Positions 12,601 to 25,957 are shown, numbered from the stretch's first letter. The stretch is DNA of 64,000 nucleotides from Myrica gale (GCA_963930655.1 OZ005600.1:1925501-1989500); one strand, 5' to 3'. Translations and numbers: made by a program. The notes: generated by a model from the sequence alone, not told the origin.

Positions 12601-15600
12601 AGGTGCTTGGGGGGTCTCTACCTTCTCAAGCTCGGCTAGAAGTTTCTCTGCCTTCACTTTCTTTTCTAGTGCCTATTGATGAGACAAATGCTCTGTAACA
12701 TTAATCATTTGGACAAGAAATAAGCCAACTGTACCACATGAACAACATTATACCATTGATAGTTTGATGTTAGTTCTTTTGATAGCCGCCTCTGTGGACC
12801 TTAGCTTTCTTTGTTCTAAGAGGAGCCCCTTTTCCTTGTCACCGGCCACATAAACTTCACTTTCAGAACCACATTCCACAGTCCCAAGTGTAACCTCCGG
12901 TGCAGTAGTCACTGCGGTACTACCTTTTCGCCTCTCATTCTCCCAATGAATTCCACACTTCTTTCGCTCTTCTATTGCAGAAGAAACTGCAGGCGGCAGA
13001 AAGTCTTTTCCTCTATATAAGACAAAAAATTCTGAATCTCGGGAAAGCAGCATTCCTCCAGTCAGCCGCTGCAACAATTTTTTTCTCTTAAATTAAAAAG
13101 ATGTAAGGATTTTCATCCTGCTAAAGATGTTTCAAAGAATAAAACTATGCAAAAAATTTTCATATGAGTGGAGCAGCTAACATATTGTATCGACATTTAA
13201 ACGCATACAGATATGTTTAATACTCTCCACAAAATTGGTTAACTCAAAAACTTATAAGCTTGCTGCCTCAGATGGCCATATTACAGCTAATAGTTATTTT
13301 CGTTTTGCTAGAGGTAAAAACAAACCAAAGAAACCTGCATGTCAGTGCAAAAAAAAATGACTTGAAGCCTCACCACAGCTTTTATTAATTAATATTTAGT
13401 AAGAGATAGTGTTGGGTTTATGTGTGCGTGTCTTGGAGAAAGGTAGAGAATGCTCCTCTGAAATTAAGCTTTGAAACGCCATTGGAATTAAAATGATTGA
13501 CGGGCTACCACTCATTTGTTTTTCAGTGTCTTAGATGGAAGGAACATGTGATAGAAGGAAGGATTCCAAAACCTAGTAACATTTTCCCAGTGGTGCAAGT
13601 AGGTCCCTTGTTACATTAACAAGAAATATCTTGAAAGTAAGTTGCATATCTGTTGAAGTTCTCCTTGTAACCACTTCGGAACGTAAGCCTTCCAGGAACA
13701 TAAATTTATGTCCCGTGCTTCATCCAGTTGGATATAGAAATCCCAAACATACACGACAAGTTATATCTTTAAAGGGACCAGATAATATATGCTCACATTA
13801 CTCATCTTCCAAAAGTTTTCTTACAGTCTCCAAGTGCAGGGCATTACTCCCCATTAGCCCTTCACACAAAAGGACTATGAATCTACACATCAGAAATTTA
13901 ATTTGTTACAGAATGAAAAAAGCAAAAAAAGATGTGTAAAAAATAAATGGTGTGAGAGCAATTTAAAGATAAAGTTTAAAACACACAACCACATTATGAC
14001 CAACCTTCAGCTCTTCAGCCATCATCTCACTATTAGTGTTCTGTACCCCTCTCTTAACAGCAATTTTGGCAATCTCACATTTCTCCCAGAGCTTGACAAT
14101 AGAAGCCGCTAATCCTTGAAGATTCCTATTTCTGCCTGTTAAAAAGAGGAAAGCAGGACAATTTAGGTTGCCAACATTACAACAGTAGGGGTATCAGAAT
14201 GCAACTCACCTAAGGCAAAATGACATGGCAATGGTCGACCAAGTCTTTTTAGAACAGTCATCTCATCATTTGTCAATATAGGCTTCACACCGTACGGAAG
14301 AAGGCGGAAAGGTCTCCTGTACCCAGGAACAATGGCAGGTAGAAGATCAGCATCTACAGGTAGAGGGTCAAACCCCCACCAATCAGTAAAACGTGGGCCC
14401 AACCCCTCTAACAAGCGATTAGCTTCTTCTGCAAGCTCTGCCTCAGCTGGCAGTTGAAATCGCACTCTATTTGGTATACCAACACCTTGTACAAATTTGG
14501 GCTGCGATTTTCCTTGTGTTGGAGTTGGTGCAGCAGATTTCACACCATTTAAGCTCATAGAGCAGCCGTTCATTTCATTATGTTCTCCATCATCCTTTCT
14601 CGGATCCAGTAAAGCATCGGTCGAGGTGTTATTTGTCAAAATCTTATCAGACAAAAAGTAAGGGTACTTGTAATTGGCACCCCTATACAACACTATCTTA
14701 CTTCCAGACCTCCACACAACCAGACCTCCAGTTTTCCTCTGACAAAGTCACAACAAAAAGTAAATTTAGACAACAATACTGGTTAACTTCCCACTCCAAT
14801 GATTTAATTGTGCATATCATGCAGTGAGCTATGAGAGTCTTTATTGACTGAAACGAGAATGAACCTACTATTTAGATTAAGCTATTTAAACACGTAATCC
14901 AACCATTACTTAAATTGGCAATATGAGATAGTACTCCGTATAACTTTCATTTCCTCTTCACAAAAAATTCTCCAATTACAATTAGCGCATTACTTTTATG
15001 AATTTGATATCAATTCCAGAATTAAATAGTTCAAGCTAAATGATTACAAAATATTGTGGATAAAAAATTCCAGGTTCCGGAAAAACCACAATAAAACATG
15101 TTTGTGAATTACACTTCAAAGGAAAATGGACCTGACCTCCAATAAATCATGAGTCCTCTTCATGTTCATCCTACAGAGATCCTCGCAAACGATCTTGACA
15201 ACCTCGGACTGCCGCCAGCGCTCATGAATACTGTTCACTATCCCCTCCGTGATTCCTGCCTTCCCTATCTTCAGCTTCTTCCTCGTCTCAATCCCGATTG
15301 TCCTCAGTCTCCTCAGATCCTCCTCGTTTAGACTCAGCTCAGCCAATGTCGGCGCCCTCTCCCCTCGGTTCCCATTCGTGTCCTTCCTATCCAATACTTT
15401 CTGCTTGATCACCTCCCTCTTCAGCTTATGGTACCTTGCTATTGCCAAACCCGTTCCCGGCTCAGGAACCGGGTTCTCCGGCGTAGACCAGCTCGTATCA
15501 ATCGTGTGACCAACCCGGTTCTTCGGCAGTAGAGTGGGCAGAGGGATAAATATTTCCCCGGCAGAGCTCTCAGAATCGGGCCCAGCATTCGTTCTTGGGG

Positions 15601-15871
15601 TTGTGCTTGATGTTTCTTCGGCGAAGCCAAGGCTGCGGAGCTTGTCGGCGATGCGTTTGATGGCGGATTTGGGGAGTGCTTGGGTGTCGGAGGTCGATGC
15701 GGAGCTCCGGACGAGGAATTTGGGGGTTTTAGGGGTTTGGGAGATGAGGATTTTGGGGAGCGGACACCGGGAGAAGATGAAGGGTAAAGGTGATTGGTCA
15801 GTCAGGGGTTTTGAGGCGATTGAAGAGGAGGAGGAGCAGGTGGTGTGGAGGTGAGTTGAAGGAAGCAACAT
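9601..15871 (-). CDS. CFM2: CRM-domain plastid intron-splicing factor CFM2
   Basis: RNA-binding factor that promotes splicing of plastid group I and group II introns. Thirteen exons were read: 15871-15137, 14738-14210, 14135-14005, 13068-12754, 12672-12516, 12359-12067, 11655-11596, 11472-11413, 11319-11203, 10873-10619, 10526-10304, 10025-9895 and 9801-9601. They join in frame to 1,068 residues. A plastid transit peptide occupies roughly residues 1-55. Four CRM domains follow, at about 175-275, 395-495, 599-695 and 935-1024. Each has the family's [13 protein letters not shown] helix and ends in a YRG motif (LYRGANY, LYRGKDF, VYRGKNY, LYRGWG). Four CRM domains and the tail [10 protein letters not shown] separate CFM2 from the three-domain CFM3 and CRS1. 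The acidic linker between CRM3 and CRM4 is cut into several small exons, two of exactly 60 nt. The neighbouring SUFB is divergent, 1.06 kb away. Confidence 0.93.
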
Positions 15872-16931
15872 TTCAGTTCATGGGGATGAAGCCTAAACAC
15901 TAACACACACTCAACACGGTTCTGAGGGAAGATGATGAGTACGCGAACTGTATAACGGACAAACTGCCCACTCCGTTTCTCATCACGTGAATCGTGCGTG
16001 ATTAACTACTGAAATGTTACTTTAGCTCATCGTTGGGCTTTGAGAACGAATCGTGCTTTGGGTAAGAGATTGCTCGCAGCGACGGTGTTTTGTTTTTTCC
16101 TCTGGCCCAAGAACATTTGAAATTTCTGTAAAAATACTAATAACGGAAAAAATTCAGTCCAGTTGGGTCTAAAATTATTATAAAAATCGACAGATTTATT
16201 TTTTAAAATTTAAGAAATAGAAATGTATTGTTCAATTTTTTTATTAAATAAAGTGATGCATTTTATCCTATTTATTTTTTAAAAAAGTTAAGAGATAAAA
16301 CTATTCAGTTGCTATATGAAATTAAAAAATATAAAATTTAGAAAGATTAAAATATTAAAATAGATGAAACAGTAAAAAAAATAATTTAAATATTTTTTAT
16401 ATTAAATAATAATAATAATTTAATAAAAAAGAAGACTATAATCATGTTTGTTTATCACTTTTTTTTTAAATTTACATTATACATTTTTTTACTATCCAAA
16501 CATTACAAAACACAGATATTTTAATACAACATTTTATTATTTTTTATAAATATAAATATATTTTAATAAATTTTATACTCATATCAATACAACTTTAACC
16601 TCACTTAAATATTTACAATTTTATCAAAATCTTACTAATTTCTTTCTAACCAGCGTCTCATCTCATGTATTAAAAAAATTTATATATGAAACGAGCTTAT
16701 TGCTTTGGAATAAATCTTTTCCGACGACGTATAAGATTTGCATCCACCTTGTAATTGCAGCCTTGCAGTTCGGTAGAACTTCATTAAAGCTACCCACGTG
16801 TCATCGTCTTGCGAGGTGCGTGTTATACACAAGTCTTGTGGACAAGAAAATAAAGGAAAACTATCTTCACAATTCCTTTTATTGTATTGTGTTGATGTCT
16901 TTCACCCCATCTTTCCTACCTCGAAACGTCC
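15872..16931. promoter_or_regulatory. Divergent promoter region between CFM2 and SUFB
   Basis: About 1.06 kb separates the two opposed start codons, both of plastid-protein genes, so this region must hold both promoters. The centre (about 16135-16650) is very AT-rich with many A and T runs and looks like a decayed repeat. I did not find a single clear TATA box for either gene. Confidence 0.55.
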
Positions 16932-19699
16932 ATGGCTGCTTTCCTGGCTAGCGGAACTATTTCACGCTTATCTCCCCAAACCTCCCATGAATCACCAAAA
17001 CTTCCTAAAGGGTTTGGCCCAAAAGTTCGAATTCCAAAATCAAGTCCCAGAACCCGAAATTTAAGACTCGTCAAGGTCCGAGCAGATGTCGGGTACTCGG
17101 GTCCAAGTTCTTCTTCGTCGCCAGGTAAGTCCTCGATTTCAGCTACTACTACTACAACAACAACCACACCTAGCGCCAGCGATAAAATCCAGGAAATCCT
17201 TCGTAACATCGAGTACGATAAGAAATACGGTTTTAATATAGACATCGATTCGTATTCGATTCCTAAAGGGCTTTCGAAGGAGACAATCCGGTTGATTTCT
17301 TCGCTTAAAGAAGAACCCGATTGGATGCTTGAGTTTAGATTGAACGCATTTGAGAAATTCTTGAAAATGAGAGAGCCTAAGTGGTCTGATAACCGGTACC
17401 CATCTGTCGATTTCCAAGATATTTGTTACTACTCGGCGCCCAAGAAGAAACCAGCTTTGAATAGCCTCGACGAGGCTGATCCAGAACTTATTAGGTACTT
17501 TGATAAGCTGGGTGTCCCTCTTAACGAGCAGAATCGATTGGCTAATGTTGCTGTTGATGCCGTCCTTGATAGCGTGTCGATTGCCACGACGCATAGGAAG
17601 ACATTAGAAAAGGCTGGTGTGATATTTTGCTCAATATCTGAGGCAATAAGAGAGTACCCAGATTTGGTTAGGAAGTATTTGGGGAGAGTAGTGCCTAGTG
17701 AGGATAATTATTATGCAGCTTTGAATTCGGCGGTGTTTAGTGACGGTTCATTTTGTTATATTCCAAAAGATACAAAGTGTCCGATGCAGATTTCAACATA
17801 TTTTCGTATAAATGCATTAGAAACTGGACAGTTTGAGAGGACTTTAATAGTTGCGGATGAGAGGAGTTTTGTGGAATATTTGGAGGGTTGTACAGCGCCT
17901 TCATATGATAGAAACCAGCTTCATGCTGCTGTGGTGGAGTTGTATTGTGCTGAGGGTGCACAGATTAAGTACTCCACAGTGCAGAATTGGTATGCTGGGG
18001 ACGAGGAAGGGAAAGGAGGAGTTTATAATTTTGTTACAAAGCGAGGCCTTTGTGCTGGGGCTCGCTCAAAAATATCTTGGACCCAAGTGGAGACAGGCTC
18101 CGCCATTACTTGGAAGTACCCAAGTGTTGTATTGGAGGGAGATGATACTGTGGGTGAGTTCTATTCGGTAGCTTTGACTAATAACCATCAACAGGCAGAC
18201 ACTGGGACAAAGATGATACACAAAGGGAATAATACTAGAAGTAGGATTATTTCTAAAGGTATATCAGCTGGGAATTCAAGGAACTGCTATAGAGGTCTCG
18301 TCCAGGTTCAGTCAAAGGCAGATAATGCTCGGAATTCGTCTCAGTGTGATTCCATGCTTATTGGTGACACTGCAGCTGCCAATACCTATCCATACATCCA
18401 GGTATTCCTTTGAAAGTTTAAGAGCATTTTTTTTGTATCAGATTTCTGATTGTCCTGGGTTTTTTTATTGGTTCTCCATTGTTGTACTAGTATTTTGGTC
18501 TTTATGCTTTGTTGGATGATGTCATATATTCAGATCCCTCCTTCCCTCCTGGCCACAGGGGTCCATACTTTGTGCGTCTTGGATCTAACTCTTTAGTCCT
18601 ACTGAAACCTACTCTTAGATACTTTTCCAACGTGTTGTTTCCCTGTTTATGTGAGTGCACCCCTTCTATGTTCTCTTAATTACCCGTTATTAACTTTCTG
18701 ACAATAAAAGTGTACACGCCATTCATGTGATGCTGTTTGGTCAGTTGACATTGTTGGAATCAAGATGTCAAAGTTGGTTACTGCTTTAGAGGCCACTTGA
18801 GGGGTGATCCCAAGTAATATTAGTTACAAAGATGATTGCCTTAAAGAATAAGTAGGCCGTGTTGACAGGAGCCATGATGGAGCAATGTTTTTAATGGAAA
18901 GTGGATGTGCTAGTAAAAATGTGATGAACTTGATGCAAAGTTATGAAATGCTGTTGTTGAAGTAGAAAGTGGAAGACTATTTAGCTACTTGCAAATAGCC
19001 AACTCAGAAAGCGTGTGATGTGAGCTCTGTAATTTCTTTTTGGTATGATATGGAAGTCATTCGAGTCATGGGCAGAAAATGAATAAATAAATGTGATAAA
19101 CGAATGAACGTTTTTCCTGGTACACAATGGATTGTTGGAATCAGGTTACATTTGTTAGCCCGACCCCAAAAAATAAAAACACAAATGTTGCTTCCTCAGT
19201 TTTCTTGTTCGTTTAATTGCCTGTGGTTTGTATACAACTGAGAGCAAGGAACATCACATGTGATGGGGGTAGGGAGGGATGAGCCAGCAAAGGAAACTCT
19301 GGCTGGATTCCCTTATTATTGATGGATTTCCCCTTATTATTGAATCACCTTGCTAAATATGGCAATAAAAGATCTGTGTCACGATATCTTATTAGAGTTT
19401 TTCACCTTCTCCCTGCTTCAATGTCTGGACAATAGAAATTTTCCATCCTTTTTTTTTAACTGAAATGACTCATTTGACAGGCGAAGAATCCAACGGCTCG
19501 CATTGAACACGAAGCCAGTACCTCCAAAATCGGTGAAGATCAGCTATTTTACTTTCAGCAGAGAGGGATTGACTATGAGAAAGCCATGGCTGCCATGATT
19601 TCTGGGTTTTGTAGAGATGTGTTCAATGAGCTTCCTGATGAGTTTGGTTCTGAGGTGAATCAACTTATGAGCTTGAAGCTTGAAGGATCCGTGGGTTAG
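16932..19699 (+). CDS. SUFB: Plastid Fe-S cluster scaffold subunit SufB (ABCI8)
   Basis: Core scaffold of the plastid SUF (SufBCD) machinery, which assembles Fe-S clusters for photosystem I, FTR and other stromal proteins. There are two exons, 16932-18401 and 19481-19699 (GT-AG, phase 0), giving 562 residues, close to the Arabidopsis protein. Residues 1 to about 70 form a Ser/Thr-rich transit peptide with a run of threonines. The conserved SufB body follows, with [36 protein letters not shown] and [20 protein letters not shown]. The Cys in SSQCDSML matches the position of the assembly-critical Cys of bacterial SufB. Exon 2 encodes [19 protein letters not shown] and the C-terminal helices. If the intron were retained, the frame would stop at 18413. 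The gene diverges from CFM2. Confidence 0.96.
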
Positions 19700-21101
19700 G
19701 TAGCGTGTAAAGTCTTAACCCAATAGCTCATGTTTGTTGTTGGAGATTTAGTTCTTTCAGTCGAGTGGTTTTAAGATTGTTGAGCAACTAACTGTATGAC
19801 ACGATGGGAAGTGTGCGGATACTGTGTACATAAACAATATTTCTTTTTACAAGTAAATTTGGATGTTGTATAATAATATGGTTTGTTGTATACTTAATTA
19901 AGTTGTAATTAATTAGAATCGCACTTATCAAAAAAATAATAATAATTAGAATCGCAATCGTTTACGCCATTTTATTGTTCCTGGGATTCAATCAAGATTT
20001 GGTTGTAAACGAGATTAATGTTTTCCTTTCTTCCGTCTTTTTGCCAAAAGAATATGGAGTTGATAGAAGATTGCAAGGTGCTTGCGAGGAGACAAAGGCT
20101 AATAGATTTATTAGACTATCGCATACATGGGCACAAGGAAGTCCAGTTTAGAATATGGTGGAGAAATGCTTCTGTTGATCACTAAATTGGTTCGATTATG
20201 CAGTCGGGTGGTTGTGGTAAGTTTCAGAAGTATCCGTTCTGATCAGTAACATCTTTTATGCCGTGCACTCCCTTATTATGCTGCCCAATGACCTGTTAAG
20301 GGATTAAATCACCCAGTTCTGTCATTAGTACGCGAGCCCTTTCGCAAGATAAGAGGTATGCGTTCAAATACGATCACTGAACACAACGTTCAGATGGCGT
20401 TGGAACAAACTTGATAACAACGTATTGCTCTCATCAAGTGCAGCTCATGAAATGGTGTTAGAACCCCTTTGACCCACGCAAGAACACGTACGTATATGGC
20501 AAGTGTTTTGAGCACATATACACATTATTGTGTGAATCAACCCCATGGATTGTTTTTGAGGTGTCTATAAATGCACATCTTCAAACTATTATTGGGAATA
20601 AAGAATAAGGGTGCTTATGAGTACAAACATTGTAAACAATTTATCGTCTTTTGAGTATTTCCACCAGATGATACGATGCCACAAGTGTTACAATATAGAA
20701 ACAGTAATCACAATTGTCACATCCTACATTGAATTCATTATACACACTTCTCCTCCTCCTTCTTTGTCTTGGCATTCATTATACATACTTCACATTAACA
20801 TCCCTTGGCATTTCTTATAAGCACTTCACATTAACCTCCAACCCACAGAAAGAGAACAAAGTAACAATTAGATGAACATTGACAGCATGAAAGTGAGGCT
20901 GTTCCTGTAGATGGCAAGGGCACATGTTTAGGAAAAGAAAACGAATCAGCAAAGATAAAAAGAAAAAAACGTGAAAATAAAATTGAACTTCATTGATGAG
21001 AATCGATTATCTGATGGAACAGAGATTACAAATATTCAATTAACTTGCTGTATATTTTCTCTGTGATTGCTATTGCAAACATGATATCATTTCTCTTGTG
21101 C
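19700..21101. other. Convergent intergenic region between SUFB and the CREG gene
   Basis: The two genes face each other here, so both 3' untranslated regions lie in this stretch. AT-rich strings such as AATAATAATAATT near 19936 follow SUFB. I recognise no gene. Confidence 0.5.
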
Positions 21102-24085
21102 TCACATTTTGGGATGCAGGTACTGATCCAATGTGAGAGGCTTTGGACCACCGAACCAATCAATCAAAAAGATGTTCTCAATTTCTAACTTGAAGAATTG
21201 GAAGTCGTGATCCTTAGGCCAGTCTGTCAACCATCCAAAACATATAAATAAACAATCAGTGCAGTTTATGGCAGCCAGAAGGAATGAAAAAAAGTTGGCA
21301 ATGGCAACATGGTCAGCTGTCTCATGAAAGCAGAAGTGTTTCTGTATCTGTTCTTGTACTCACCCTTCATCTCCGCATGCTTTGAGAACAAGGCTTTTTT
21401 AGCAAATTCAGCTGCTTCGGTGTTTTCATCAACTAACTTCAACTGAAACAACACAGGGAAAATTGAATCCAAGTTAGTTGAAATTGCAAGACAAGGGCTC
21501 TAACCATATTCCACTTTCTACCAAAGAATGGAACACTAGAAAAAGAGGGGGCTGGGTTGTTAGGATAGACATTACAGATACTAATTGGAAGCAGTTGGTG
21601 TAGAGTAGATAATGGATACCCAGGCAACGCCATAGAACTTGGTGTCAATGGAATTAAGTTGCCTTACATGCTTGGAGACAAATTTGTCAAAATACTCTAT
21701 TAGATTCAACAGGATCAACACCCATATTCCATATATATTAGTATTCCTATCTGATATTTGATGGAAGTTTATTCAACAGTGCTTCACAATTGGGTAATAA
21801 TAAAGAGGATATGTGGTAAGATTTCCATCACGCAAACGGGTGATTACATGATGGCCATTACAAATACTTTCATTTGAACTGATTTGGTTGTCTATCCTGT
21901 ACAACAGATACGTATATGTATTAGGCAGCTAGAGTCAGTAATATGCACAAGTATTACTTTAATTCGAACTGATTTGGTTGGTCACATGATGGCCATTACA
22001 AATACTTGCCAACACATATATGATATATGGTGCAGTTAAAGACTCATATCCAGAAAAGAATCAAGGATATATATGAATTGGAAACTAGAGCAATACGCAA
22101 TAAAGCCAAAATTAATTTGGTCTGCCATAAACTGGCGTTTGGGAACAAAATTTTAGTAAAATTTTAGGGTAAAATTTTAGGAGTTGGTAAAAAGTTAAAG
22201 AGAGAATGAAAAAGTGAAAAAAGTTTGTGAAAAAGTGGAGAAAGAAAAAATTGTAATGATGATAAAATTTTAGGGGTTAAAATTTTGGTTTGCCAAACGC
22301 CATGTTTTTAAATTGGAACTTTTTATTTTGCAGCAGACCTTGCCAGTAAGTGTAATTTTCGCACAAGTGGGGTTCTCGGGGTCTTTCTTGCCACAAGTTC
22401 CAACAGGATATTCACTGATTGTGAATGAAGCCCTCTCATCTTCCATTGCATTTCTGGCAGTTGGATCAAGGGTTGTCAAGTAGAAGTATGGGATGCCACT
22501 ACCGTTGCCAGGTAGTCCGTCACTAAATGAAACCACATTCCTGCATCATGTTTAGACTGTTATATAACTGTTCTAGACATATGAGGAGGAGGCAAACTAT
22601 TGGTCAATTCTGGAATAACAAATAAGTATCACAAGCGTCTAAACTAATTTATAAGAACATTTACGAATGCAAGAAAATGCACCCATATCCCTGTATGTGT
22701 GTTTTGTGTGTGCACGTGTACACATCATATGATAATCCTCAGATGCATAGAAGTGGGACTGGCACTCGAGGAACACCAAACCCTAAGACTAGCATCCTTG
22801 TCAACTACAGCGATATCTCATTAAGAATCACTATTAAATTCAAAGTTGCATCAGACCTCAGATAAGCAAGGGTACGATTAATTGAAATCATTTGCTTTTT
22901 ACTGGTTCTCATACTATAAGTTTAGAAAGCATGTAAAAATTGTTGTCTCTGACAGGGAAGTCAGACTTTCACTCCTTGAGGAGAACTGGTCTGCTCTAGG
23001 CAGTGCGAGAATCGTTTCCAATCAAAGCAATTGAATTTTATACTGCAAGAAAAATAAGAAATAACTCTCTGGATGGAGAAGTAGAAGAGCTTACCCAAAT
23101 GGTGCTCCTCCCAAGTCACTTGAGATGGTACTGCAAAATTGAAATCAAACATTTAGCTTCGATTCAACATCTAAACATCCTAATCACCAATAACAATCTT
23201 CTAATTTACAAGTCAGAAGCTTTGAAACAGATCGATTCGGCTACAATATCAAGTTTCAGTATTTCAGAAGGTGAAACAACAAGAGATATAACTAGGCTTT
23301 TGTGATGCAAAGATAAAACAACTGAAGAATTGTTATATTCTCCTTCTCTATCATGCTTCAGAAACTCACTACTCAGTGGACCAGCCCAATAGTCCGATGC
23401 ATTTAAGTTCCCTAATAAAATTAAGTTTACATGCCATATCTTCCAACATGCCCAACCGAACACTCTAGAGCAAGGAGATGAGAACCTATCTAAAATATTT
23501 TGGAGCCAAGAAGAGAATATATGCCCAACGGGTACAAATTCGTAAAATAAAAGAATTACAGAACATCTCAATAAGAAACAAAGCGACCTCGATTATTAAT
23601 TGCCACGCAAAAGCATTTAGACAGAAAGTTGCAAAAGAAATTAATCGTAATGACAAGTTTACCAATCACCAACACTGTAGCACCACTCTTTGCTCTGTTG
23701 ACTCCCTTAGGATCGATAATAAGCATAAATCAATTTTTCAGACAGAAGAACTTGAAAAATCCCCCTAAAATTTCATCACAACAAGACGGGGTCGGCAATC
23801 GCATAGTTCAGAAACCATGGCAAATGATGGTTTGGTCATTATCAGCATAAACGCAAAAGGAATCTCTGCAAGAAATCGAAAGTCTAGAAACAGAGAGAGA
23901 GAGAGAGCACACTTTAAGACCCCCCACGAATTCTGACAGACCAACCAACGGGCGGTGGCAGCAGCATTATCAGGGTCGGGTTTCTTGGTTGAGAGCGCGC
24001 GCCCCTGTACGGAACATTGAAAGCTCACAAAAAATAAGACAAGGCAAAATACATGGAAATTGCAAAGAATGCCTCTGATGGCCAT
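21102..24085 (-). CDS. CREG1: CREG-family secreted protein (FMN-binding split-barrel fold)
   Basis: Member of the CREG family, which has a pyridoxamine-phosphate-oxidase-like split-barrel fold. The animal relative is a secreted/lysosomal glycoprotein; the plant role is not established. Five exons were read: 24085-23913, 23130-23095 (a 36-nt micro-exon), 22540-22339, 21442-21364 and 21223-21102. All are in frame and give 203 residues. Residues 1 to about 29 form a hydrophobic signal peptide. Next come NAAATARWLVCQNSWGVLN, then VVSFSDGLPGNGSGIPYFYL, LDPTARNAM and CGKKDPENPTCAKITLTGK, and finally WFGGPKPLTLDQYLHPKM at the C-terminus. Intron 1 opens with a CT microsatellite just inside the donor. 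The largest intron (intron 3) holds a small MITE-like element and some short direct repeats. The family assignment is firm; biochemical activity is unknown. Confidence 0.92.
22133..22302. mobile_element. MITE-like element in intron 3 of the CREG gene
   Basis: A 170-bp AT-rich segment is bounded by perfect 10-nt terminal inverted repeats, TGGCGTTTGG and CCAAACGCCA. Complementarity continues inward through AAAATTTTAG-type strings. No clear target-site duplication was seen, so the superfamily is undecided. It lies wholly inside the intron, between exons 3 and 4. Confidence 0.6.
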
Positions 24086-24530
24086 GTGCCCAGTGTCCCT
24101 GATCTCCGAGGTCTGTACAGTTCAAAGCAGAATACGGTAAGAAGATAAAGACGAACTGAACAAAATTTCGAGTATTTATATGCAAAAATCTTGCCGTGTC
24201 AGGTTTTGCTCTTTTGTAATGTCGTCACCTAACAAAGAAAAGGCCGAAATAAGATTAAGGGAGGTTCTATCATCTGCAATCGGGTGTAGCATCTCCAGTA
24301 GAAAGGCGTTTCTTTGGCAGCCGTTTGTGCTTGATGGGTTTACCGCGGTGCCTTTCTCAGATCGAAGAGCCGTTGTTTAATGGAATACTTTGGGCCTAGT
24401 GGGATGCATTGAATTTAGAGAGCGACTTGAGAAGGCATAGTGGGCCAAACTTTAGAGCCGACCAGCATTGGCTTTCACCTATTATTTGTGGCTATATCTT
24501 ATCCAGCTCACGTGTACCGCCCAGCTTGTA
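24086..24530. other. CREG gene 5' flank
   Basis: Upstream of the CREG start codon. It should hold that gene's promoter and leader. No gene is seen on either strand, and the right end abuts a hAT element. Confidence 0.45.
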
Positions 24531-25357
24531 CTATCTGATAGGGGTAAAACCGAAAATGCGTCCAGTTTTTAGACCAGTGCAGTCCGGACCGTATTTTCGG
24601 TTCTCTTAAATTAAAGGACTGGATCGGTTCTGTCTGATCCAACCAAATGTGGTCCGGTTCGGTCCACTTAAGTGGTCCGAATCAATTTAATTTTTTTCAT
24701 TTAAAAAAAAAATTAGGTTAATTTTGAAAGGGGGAAGTACCTATAAAAATGTAGAATTTTAGTTTATATTAAAATTAAACTTTTTAAGTTTGTAATTTGT
24801 ATTACAAATATTAAAAAATATATTTTTATTTATATTAATAAATTCACTCTGATCCGGACCTGTTGTCAAAAGGCATGGATCAGATCGCATTTTAAAAAAC
24901 AAGATTGTACTATCTGATAGGGGTAAAACCGAAAATGCGTCCAGTTTTTAGACCAGTGCAGTCCGGACCGTATTTTCGGTTCTCTTAAATTAAAGGACTG
25001 GATCGGTTCTGTCTGATCCAACCAAATGTGGTCCGGTTCGGTCCACTTAAGTGGTCCGAATCAATTTAATTTTTTTCATTTAAAAAAAAAAATTAGGTTA
25101 ATTTTGAAAGGGGGAAGTACCTATAAAAATGTAGAATTTTAGTTTATATTAAAATTAAACTTTTTAAGTTTGTAATTTGTATTACAAATATTAAAAAATA
25201 TATTTTTATTTATATTAATAAATTCACTCTGATCCGGACCTGTTGTCAAAAGGCATGGACCAGATCGCATTTTAAAAAACAAGATTAGACCGGACTGCAA
25301 ATTCGATCCGATTTTACGGTCCAATCTTGTCCGATTTTGTTCAGCCCTACTATCTGA
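24531..25357. mobile_element. Non-autonomous hAT element with internal tandem duplication
   Basis: The element (24539-25349) begins TAGGGGTAAAACCG and ends TTTTGTTCAGCCCTA. It is flanked by a perfect 8-bp target-site duplication, CTATCTGA, at 24531-24538 and 25350-25357, the length typical of hAT transposons. The interior is rich in CCGGTCC-type subterminal motifs and has no coding capacity. A 379-380 bp unit is repeated head to tail (24526-24904 and 24905-25284). The second unit carries its own copy of the flanking GTACTATCTGA, showing that the duplication happened after insertion. The element at 62005-62389 belongs to the same family. Confidence 0.8.
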
Positions 25358-25957
25358 GAGGGCATCGACATACAGGTTTATAATTAATCAACCATTTACA
25401 CACATCTAAAAATTTGGAAATTGGAGCTTAATCATTTTTTATTATTTCTTTCTTTCAACTCTATGTTTCTTTTGTGGAATTTTAACGACAATGTTAAGCC
25501 GTGGAGAAAAAAAACAATTAAAAAGTTTAAGAAGCTAATAAGAATAAAATAAATTTTTATAAACGTAGGGTTAATTGAAAGGGTAACTTTAGAATTTGTT
25601 AACCTTTTCTACCTTAATTTTTTTTAATTATACTTCATGTATTTTCCGACCTTTTAAACTTGTCTGTTTTCTTTTATTTTTCTGACAACCGTTCGAGAGA
25701 ATGAGAGATATATGTAGTAAATAAAATTTTGGAACCTGTTCTTATTTATGGTTCCTGAGGGTTTAAAATTATTTAAGAATTATGGATCAGATTAGAGCAA
25801 CCTAATTAAAAACCTATAACTCTGGCCTATGATGTAAATATAGAAATATGGTACTGCAACGAGTATCACACGTATATTGTTTTTGTTTTCTTTTCTCAAG
25901 GCAGGTAAAATGTTAATTTTGTTTTTCTCCAAAGCAAATTATGATGTACTAAATATA
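25358..25957. other. AT-rich intergenic DNA
   Basis: No open frame or RNA gene is recognised. The sequence is strongly AT-rich with T-runs and lies between two transposable elements. Confidence 0.5.

Noticed and set aside
17139..17594. 151-codon minus-strand frame within SUFB exon 1
   Set aside because: Antisense shadow of a strongly conserved coding exon.
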